Below, in pieces: positions 37,801 to 42,076 of a stretch of DNA of 42,076 nucleotides (positions within the stretch are counted from its first letter, which is position 1; the number at the start of each line of letters is the position of its first letter). The stretch is from NCBI RefSeq assembly GCF_947631555.1, contig NZ_CANRLT010000015.1:1-42076 (forward strand), in the 5' to 3' direction. The translations under genes and the position numbers were made by a program. This stretch comes from an uncultured Mailhella sp. (GTDB lineage: Bacteria > Desulfobacterota > Desulfovibrionia > Desulfovibrionales > Desulfovibrionaceae). Below the pieces are notes generated by a model, which searched no databases, was not told where the DNA came from, and was given only the letters and a program-made list of their open reading frames with translations.

Positions 37801-38020
37801 TGAGTTCTTTCACCTGCTCCAGAATCTGTTGCATCTCTCCTTTCGTCAGAGGAAAATCATTGAGACGATCTATACCTCTGTTATTTTCAAACAGAATATC
37901 GGCCCAGTTCTGCAAGAGCCTGGCTTCATCATAATTTTCCAGAACCGAATTCTCCCACCCGATCCCAGGCAGCATGGCAATAAGCGCATTCTCAAAATCT
38001 TTTTCATTACAAAATGTCAT
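34844..38020 (-). CDS. hsdR: Type I restriction enzyme, R (HsdR) subunit
   Basis: HsdR is the motor and nuclease of the type I complex. The nuclease site is visible as Asp143 (R-G-D-V-L) and Glu157-x-Lys159 (V-E-L-K). The helicase motifs follow: Walker A T-G-S-G-K-T at 301-306, D-E-C-H, F-T-G-T-P-I, and motif VI Q-A-F-S-R-T-N-R-L. At 1058 residues it is full length with no visible damage. It lies 12 bases after the fic gene in the operon order hsdM, hsdS, fic, hsdR. The AT-rich composition suggests transfer. Confidence 0.95.
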   Translation of the reverse strand: MTFCNEKDFENALIAMLPGIGWENSVLENYDEARLLQNWADILFENNRGIDRLNDFPLTKGEMQQILEQVKELRTPLRLNGFINGGSVQITRDNPEDTLHFGKEISLKIYNRKEIAAGQSRYQIARQPRFSVKSKILNDRRGDVLLLINGMPVIHVELKKSGVPVSQACNQIQKYAAEGCFTGLFSLVQVFVAMNPEEALYFANPGPEGTFNPDYYFHWADFYNEPINRWDKFTRDLLSIPMAHQLIGFYTVADDSDGILKVMRSYQYQAANAISDKVSKARWEAAPLGANQRGGFVWHTTGSGKTMTSFKSAQLIASSRDADKVVFLMDRIELGTQSLKEYRGFAEENEDVQATENTSALAGKLKSNDPADTLIVTSIQKMSNIRNEGEYGLNAADLEKMRSKRIVFIVDECHRSTFGDMLLVIKATFPLAMFFGFTGTPIHEENQKKKSTTATVFGNELHRYSIADGIRDKNVLGFDPYKVTTYRDQDVRKAVALERARASDEDEVHSDPEKEKIFYKYMNMPMAGHTDAEGKYRKGIEDYIPPAQYQTPEHQNKVMEDILENWSALSHGGKFHAIFATSSIPEAIEYYRLFTSANTKLKITALFDPNIDNDDAAKSLDKEAGLKEIVEDYNAHYGQHFSIPTFSAMKKDIASRLAHKKPYERIEREPEKQLNLLIVVDQMLTGFDSKWVNTLYLDKLLQYENIIQAFSRTNRLFAQDEKPFGTIKYYRYPHTMEKNIEAAVALYSGNKPLALFVQKLPENIEGMNRLFAQISDLFNSAGIENFSKLPDDTSERNRFVKLFNEFNRYFSAAKVQGFSWDKTCYKFMDRQTKSLESIEVIIDKYTYNTLVKRYQELHSDIADGNNEDAAPYDLVGYITTIDTDKIDSDYMNSRFVKYIKTSRQENISEKEKQQARNELHKTFASLSQEEQKVANILLHEMQREDFVYEEGKTFRDYIAEYLSRKHDERIHDLATVLGLDEKMLSNMMKLHLTTQNINEFGRYDALKSTIDKQKAKVYFEFLEGKTLLPPKVVVKADNFLREFIISGGFDIQKPETYD

Positions 38021-38032
38021 GCTTTCCCCGCG

Positions 38033-38647
38033 TCAATTATGGATCAGATCTTCTGTACGAAAGATATGATAACCTTCATAGTGGTAGCTTGCGTCAATAC
38101 CCTTCATATAGACGGTCCGGTCATTGACCTGATCGGTCAGTCCCTTTTTCAGAAGTTCCTTAATTTCCACATCATTCACAGGACTGCGTTCCATTGCCTG
38201 CAAATATGCTTCCCGGTCTATTCCGCCCCAGTCCACTATCACGCCCAATTCCTTTTTCAGCATGGCGTCCAGCCAGATGCGGGCGCTGCGGCCATTGCCT
38301 TCCCGAAAAGGATGAGCCACATTCATTTCCACATACTTTTCCACGATTTCATCAAAGCTGCTTTGCGGCATATCATCTATACGCCGCAAGGCATCCTCCA
38401 GATAAAGAGCAGATGCAAAACGGAATTGCCCCTTGGAAATATTCACCTGCCGTATCTGCCCCGCAAAGGGATAAATATCCTCAAACAAAAACTTATGGAT
38501 AGCTGCGAGTCCGGCAAAAGTGCCTGTTGGAAAGGTATCCAGCAGGCCTTGTTCAAAAAGCCGTGCAGCCTTTGCCTTGCTCAGTTTTTCCTCAACGCGG
38601 GCAAGTTCCGCCGCCTCGGTCAAACCTAGTTTGTTTTCCAATGTCAT
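38033..38647 (-). CDS. fic: Fic-domain protein (protein AMPylase or related)
   Basis: Fic proteins transfer AMP or other nucleotide parts to target proteins. The core motif H112-P-F-R-E-G-N-G-R is complete at residues 112-120, with the flap region (G-Q-F-R-F-A-S-A) upstream. The ATG at 38647 has GGGGAAG nearby and fits the hsdS stop (10-base gap); the frame extends to 38665. The 204-residue product is a stand-alone Fic. I could not identify a clear S/T-x-x-x-E-G inhibitory helix, so its control is unknown. Its place inside an R-M operon is known for other type I loci and suggests a defence or regulatory accessory role. Confidence 0.92.
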   Translation of the reverse strand: MTLENKLGLTEAAELARVEEKLSKAKAARLFEQGLLDTFPTGTFAGLAAIHKFLFEDIYPFAGQIRQVNISKGQFRFASALYLEDALRRIDDMPQSSFDEIVEKYVEMNVAHPFREGNGRSARIWLDAMLKKELGVIVDWGGIDREAYLQAMERSPVNDVEIKELLKKGLTDQVNDRTVYMKGIDASYHYEGYHIFRTEDLIHN

Positions 38648-38711
38648 AAGACTTCCCCTATGCAAACATCTTTTCTAGGCAGGCTTTCTTGATATTTTGC
38701 AGCAAGGCAAC

Positions 38712-38736
38712 CTTACGCTGATGAAGGGTGATAAGG
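38712..38736 (-). repeat. 25-bp hsdS repeat, main copy
   Basis: Identical to 34304-34328; lies just downstream of the TRD in the main hsdS and in the same frame. Confidence 0.93.
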
Positions 38737-39047
38737 TTGTCGAGGGAGCGAAAGAAGGTGCCGATTTGCTTTTGCTCGTACTCATTCCTCGGCACATAGA
38801 CCATAATTTCTGCCAAATCGTTTGCGTTAATGGCGGGATAACTTGTTCCCGTACAATTATCTAATACGACTTTTACAAAATTGTTGTTCTGAACAAGACA
38901 TAGTAAAAAACGACTATCTACCAGAGGCCGCATTTGAGCATATCCTGTCGAAAAAACATAGTGTTTATCAGGATTTTCAAACAGATAATTGTTTTTTTGG
39001 TATGGTCTGACGGTCTGATAAAACAAATCTCCAGTCCGCGCTAAACG

Positions 39048-39050
39048 CTA
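39048..39050 (-). other. In-frame TAG codon inside hsdS
   Basis: On the minus strand the sequence reads ...CCA-TCA-CGA-GCG-TAG-CGT-TTA-GCG..., with open, clearly HsdS-like sequence on both sides in the same frame. It lies within the segment bracketed by the 25- and 30-base repeats. Confidence 0.9.
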
Positions 39051-39171
39051 CGCTCGTGATGGGGCAGTGTGCTTGGTTTCTGTTCTATGCGAAAGCATTT
39101 CAGTCCCAACAACAGACTCAAGATCAACATACTCAAATACGTCCGGCAATTCCGCTTTGGGATTAAAGACG

Positions 39172-39201
39172 GTTATCTCCCCCAGCTTACGCTGTTCCCA
39201 A
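39172..39201 (-). repeat. 30-bp hsdS repeat, main copy
   Basis: Identical to 34749-34778 and in the same orientation and frame; lies just upstream of the TRD in the main hsdS. Confidence 0.95.
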
Positions 39202-39255
39202 GCTTCCGTAAATCCGGCGAAGCGAATCTCTGGTTTTCCGGCATGTTCGGACATA

Positions 39256-41805
39256 CTATTCGCCTCCCAGCAGCTTTTTCAGTTCCGCAAGCCCTTGCAT
39301 GTCAAAAGCATTTCCGGTCAGTTCATCAATCAGCCCATTGAGCACCGTTTCCGTTTCATCAATTTCACTGTCTACGCCAGCGAAGGTCGTCTCATACTTC
39401 GTGCACAGAGCTTCAAGGCGGGCAATCAATTTGTGAACCACACTCAGAGGCAGAGCATTCAAGTCTTCAACAAGGGGCGTTATCCACTTGCGGCGCAACA
39501 AGTCAAAAATCTGCTCGTCACTAAGATTCTCAATGACATGCTTTGTCTGCATGTGCAGTGCGGCGGAGTCTTCCTTGATTTTCTTTTTGAGGCTTTTTTC
39601 CCTGCTGCCCAGCACGTCCACTTTTTTGAGGATGGCAAGCGTCGTCTCGTCCAGCGCTCCAGCCTTAAGCGCCTTTTTCACCTCAGCAGGGACAAAGACT
39701 TCCTCGTTGACAAAGGGCTGCTCCCTGTCCTCATCGCTTAATTCATTCAGCAATTCTTCATATTGTCCGGCAAAATCGGCCAGCTTTTCCTCTTCTTCCT
39801 TCAGGGCTTGCAGTTTATCCGCCAACAGACGAGCCTGCACCAGCTCAAAGGGAATGACATGCCCCTGCCAGCCATCCTGCACTTCCACATCCCTGTTGTC
39901 CTTCTTCCTGACGACCATGCGCGGATCAACCTGCCGCGCGACGGCAAGGCCTTCGGTCTGAAGGATTTCAAGGTCAACGGCAATGTCGTTCCAGCGCTTG
40001 TCAAGAAGCTGATACGCCTCATACGGGTCAATCAGCGGCATTGAATCCAACCGCCTGAAAATGTCCTCGCTAAGAACATTTTCCGTACGCGCCGTATTCA
40101 CAGTCTCCATCCTGCTCAACAGTTCCGTGTTCAGAAAATCGGGAAACGTGGCGAACGCTCCGGCATACCGGCCGGTAAATGCTGTAATGTCCGGATGGCC
40201 GAGAACGGCATCCTTCAGTTTTTCAACCTTCAATTCATAATAGGCTTCATTCAAAGGCCGGAACAGCGCTTCCTTGAGCGAGGGAAAAGCGGCCCAGTAA
40301 TCGCGCAGTCCGGCAAGTTCCACATCAGGAATGCCGCCAAACATGGTAGCCCAGATATCCCAGCTTTCCGTTTCTTCGGAAGAATCCACATAACGAGGAA
40401 TATTCAGATTATACTCATTCTCACGGATTTCCTCACGGCTGACGACACGGGAAAATTTATCTGCCGAGGTTCGCTGTGTGACCGCATCCACTATCTTTTT
40501 GATATCACAGGCACGCAGGACGTTGCTCTTTCCCTGCTTGGCGAATCCCCTGGAGGCATCAATAATAAGGACATCCGTATTTTTCCTTTTCTGCCTCAAT
40601 ACCATGATAATGGTGGGAATTCCCGTTCCGAAAAAAATGTTGGCCGGAAGGCCGATAATGGCATCTATGTGATTCTGTTCAATCAGATTCTTACGGATAT
40701 TCCCCTCTTCGCCTCCGCGAAAAAGAACGCCATGAGGCAAGACAATAGTCATAATGCCGTCCGGCTTCAGATGATATAAATCATGCAGCAGAAAGGCGTA
40801 ATCAGCCTTGCCGCGCGGGGCCAGACCGAACGAGGCATAGCGTGCGTCGTTTTCCTTGTCCGATGGATTCCATGCCTGGGAATAGGGAGGATTGGAGACT
40901 ACGGCATCCACATAAAGGGGATTATATGTATTTACCGGGTCATTTTCATCAAAATACGGCCAGTCATCCTCTAGCGTATCGCCGTTGCGAGTAAAAATAT
41001 TGTCCGGCAGAATACCGCGCATGACAAGATTCATGCGTGTCAGATTGTAGGTGTTTTCCTTCAGCTCCTGTGCATAGTATTGAATATGATCTTCACTGCC
41101 CACATAGCGTGCCGTACTTTTTCCGATATTGATCAGCAAAGAGCCGGAACCGCTTGTCGGATCGTAAATCTTTATCGCACTTCTTCCCTTCAGATGATGC
41201 GCCACAATTTCTGACATGAGCAGCGAGACTTCATGGGGAGTGTAGAACTCGCCCGCCTTTTTCCCGGCATTCGCCGCAAAGTTGCTGATCAGATATTCAT
41301 AAATGAAACCAAGAACATCATAATCCTGCCGGCCATCCATGGGAATGTCTTTTATCAAATAAATCAAATCACGGATGGCTTTTGTTCGTGCCCCGGAAGT
41401 TTCCCCCAGCTTGGAAAGGCCGGTTTCCAGTGTTTTGAAAATACCCTCAAATACTTTTTTGTGATGGGGATTGATATTTCGATTAAAAGCAGAAATGGCA
41501 TCCGTTACGTCAGAAGCGGAAAAATCCATACCTTTGGCTATCCATGTGGAAAAAAGCCCATCGTAGGATATGAAATAGCCAATATTCTGCCGAACCATCT
41601 GCACAGACTCTGCATCATCTTCATTCAGGTCAACAATATATTCATCAGTCCAATCGTTTTTTTTCAAAAACTGAACTTCTTTATCAGAAAGAAACTTATA
41701 AAATATAAAACCAAGAATATAGTCCTTATATTCATTAGCCTCAATTTTGGAACGCATTTTATTCGCTGATTCCCAAATCTTGGCCGCAAGCTGCTGTTTG
41801 TTCAT
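39256..41805 (-). CDS. hsdM: Type I restriction-modification DNA methyltransferase, M (HsdM) subunit
   Basis: HsdM makes N6-methyladenine together with HsdS. The N-terminal HsdM domain (residues 1-140) begins N-K-Q-Q-L-A-A-K-I-W; the AdoMet motif D-P-T-S-G-S-G is at 215-221 and the catalytic N-P-P-Y at 305-308. At 849 residues it is much longer than the usual 480-530; the extra C-terminal 300 residues are charged and helical (E-E-E-E-K-L-A-D-F and similar), as in a subset of HsdM proteins. It is the first gene of the operon. AGGA lies nine bases before the start. Confidence 0.95.
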   Translation of the reverse strand: MNKQQLAAKIWESANKMRSKIEANEYKDYILGFIFYKFLSDKEVQFLKKNDWTDEYIVDLNEDDAESVQMVRQNIGYFISYDGLFSTWIAKGMDFSASDVTDAISAFNRNINPHHKKVFEGIFKTLETGLSKLGETSGARTKAIRDLIYLIKDIPMDGRQDYDVLGFIYEYLISNFAANAGKKAGEFYTPHEVSLLMSEIVAHHLKGRSAIKIYDPTSGSGSLLINIGKSTARYVGSEDHIQYYAQELKENTYNLTRMNLVMRGILPDNIFTRNGDTLEDDWPYFDENDPVNTYNPLYVDAVVSNPPYSQAWNPSDKENDARYASFGLAPRGKADYAFLLHDLYHLKPDGIMTIVLPHGVLFRGGEEGNIRKNLIEQNHIDAIIGLPANIFFGTGIPTIIMVLRQKRKNTDVLIIDASRGFAKQGKSNVLRACDIKKIVDAVTQRTSADKFSRVVSREEIRENEYNLNIPRYVDSSEETESWDIWATMFGGIPDVELAGLRDYWAAFPSLKEALFRPLNEAYYELKVEKLKDAVLGHPDITAFTGRYAGAFATFPDFLNTELLSRMETVNTARTENVLSEDIFRRLDSMPLIDPYEAYQLLDKRWNDIAVDLEILQTEGLAVARQVDPRMVVRKKDNRDVEVQDGWQGHVIPFELVQARLLADKLQALKEEEEKLADFAGQYEELLNELSDEDREQPFVNEEVFVPAEVKKALKAGALDETTLAILKKVDVLGSREKSLKKKIKEDSAALHMQTKHVIENLSDEQIFDLLRRKWITPLVEDLNALPLSVVHKLIARLEALCTKYETTFAGVDSEIDETETVLNGLIDELTGNAFDMQGLAELKKLLGGE

Positions 41806-42026
41806 ACAGTCGTTTCCTAAAGTTTAAGTTCGGACAAATTCAGAAGTACAGGATTGCAACATGTGCCACAGACGGGACATCCTCATCTCATCGGATGACC
41901 ACTGTCTGTCAGCATAGTCCGAAATGTCCAGAAGAGCAACAGGCCGAACAACAGGAGACACTGACTTTTATAATGACAAATGTTTGAAATTATGCTATCC
42001 TTCAAAAAAAAACGGAGGGTACCGAG
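41806..42026. other. Divergent region between hsdM and the IS1-like transposase
   Basis: It must hold the hsdM promoter (minus strand; a weak TTGCTC-N17-TATGCT is seen near 41910-41940) and the left end of an insertion element on the plus side. A TATAAT at 41969-41974 may serve the transposase. A TTCGGAC/GTCCGAA inverted pair (near 41829 and 41915) could be part of the element end, but the terminus cannot be fixed. Confidence 0.4.
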
Positions 42027-42076
42027 ATGCATTGCCGGAAATGTGGTTCTGAGGCTTTTGTTAAAAATGGGTTTGT
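42027..42076 (+). CDS. IS1-like transposase, N-terminal zinc motif (cut by window end)
   Basis: The last 50 bases start an open frame with ATG 42027 and GGAGGG eight bases upstream: M-H-C-R-K-C-G-S-E-A-F-V-K-N-G. The C-x2-C-G-S-x4-V-K-N-G pattern is typical of the InsA-type zinc finger at the start of IS1-family and related transposases. The gene runs out of the window, so family and completeness are unknown. Confidence 0.6.
   Translation, partial: MHCRKCGSEAFVKNGF

Larger units (their letters stand above)
38658..39254 (-). pseudogene. hsdS: Half-length hsdS (specificity subunit) with in-frame TAG
   Basis: The frame encodes a one-TRD HsdS of 198 codons. It has the start M-S-E-H-A-G-K-P-E-I-R-F-A-G-F, the repeat W-E-Q-R-K-L-G-E-I, one TRD, then I-G-T-F-F-R-S-L-D-N-L-I-T-L-H-Q-R-K and a normal end C-L-E-K-M-F-A. 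Full-length HsdS has two TRDs and about 400 residues. Codon 69 is TAG (39048-39050), in the stretch A-P-S-R-A-stop-R-L-A; related TRDs usually have Gln or Arg there, so a single CAG to TAG change is likely. Without readthrough only fragments of 68 and 122 residues (39048-39254 and 38658-39026) could be made. The start is one base after the hsdM stop. Confidence 0.85.

Noticed and set aside
34304..39201. Invertible (inverted-repeat) hsdS shuffling as in SpnIII
   Set aside because: Both hsdS copies and both repeats are in the same orientation, so inversion between them is not possible; deletion or cassette exchange would be needed.

Overview
The window looks like chromosome of a sulfidogenic Deltaproteobacterium / Desulfobacterota of the Desulfovibrionaceae (Bilophila, Mailhella or Desulfovibrio-like). 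This is inferred from GC-rich housekeeping genes, the S10-spc-alpha gene order with map after secY and zinc-type S4, S14 and L36, a short ArgA-type acetyltransferase beside argF, and a DksA-NFACT pair. No rRNA or 16S sequence is present to prove it.

Layout. (1) 1-3050: a DUF1796-type putative cysteine peptidase gene interrupted by an in-frame TGA, then an exported glucoamylase-family protein. (2) 3074-17339, minus strand: one almost uninterrupted ribosomal protein superoperon in the order rpsJ, rplC, rplD, rplW, rplB, rpsS, rplV, rpsC, rplP, rpmC, rpsQ, rplN, rplX, rplE, rpsN, rpsH, rplF, rplR, rpsE, rpmD, rplO, secY, map, rpmJ, rpsM, rpsK, rpsD, rpoA, rplQ, closed by a strong terminator. (3) 17340-30518: ordinary single genes and small operons: a two-RCK potassium channel protein, queH, an AGCS amino-acid:sodium symporter, an acetyltransferase-argF pair, gap, tatA with a tandem-ACT protein, an unrecognised gene with a HAD hydrolase, dksA, and an NFACT protein. 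(4) 30519-42076: an accessory region, visibly richer in A+T. It has the 3' end of a degraded IS200/IS605 tnpB with its omega-RNA-like right end, a glycosyltransferase, a broken small accessory gene, a tyrosine recombinase, and a complete type I restriction-modification locus (hsdM, hsdS, fic, hsdR, a second silent hsdS cassette). An IS1-like transposase begins at the right edge.

The most interesting system is the type I R-M locus. The expressed-position hsdS is half length (one target-recognition domain) and carries an in-frame TAG. A second, start-less one-TRD hsdS cassette lies next to a tyrosine recombinase gene and runs in frame into it. Both cassettes are flanked by the same two perfect repeats (30 bp upstream and 25 bp downstream of the TRD) in the same orientation and the same reading frame. 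Exchange of the cassette would therefore both remove the TAG and change DNA specificity. A Fic protein is encoded between hsdS and hsdR.

Other points of interest are the orphan TnpB omega-RNA end just before a glycosyltransferase gene, an accessory gene broken by a 13-bp duplication and an 84-bp insert, tandem repeats after gap, and a structured, terminator-ended stretch upstream of the S10 operon. No database search was available; family names rest on recognised motifs and length.
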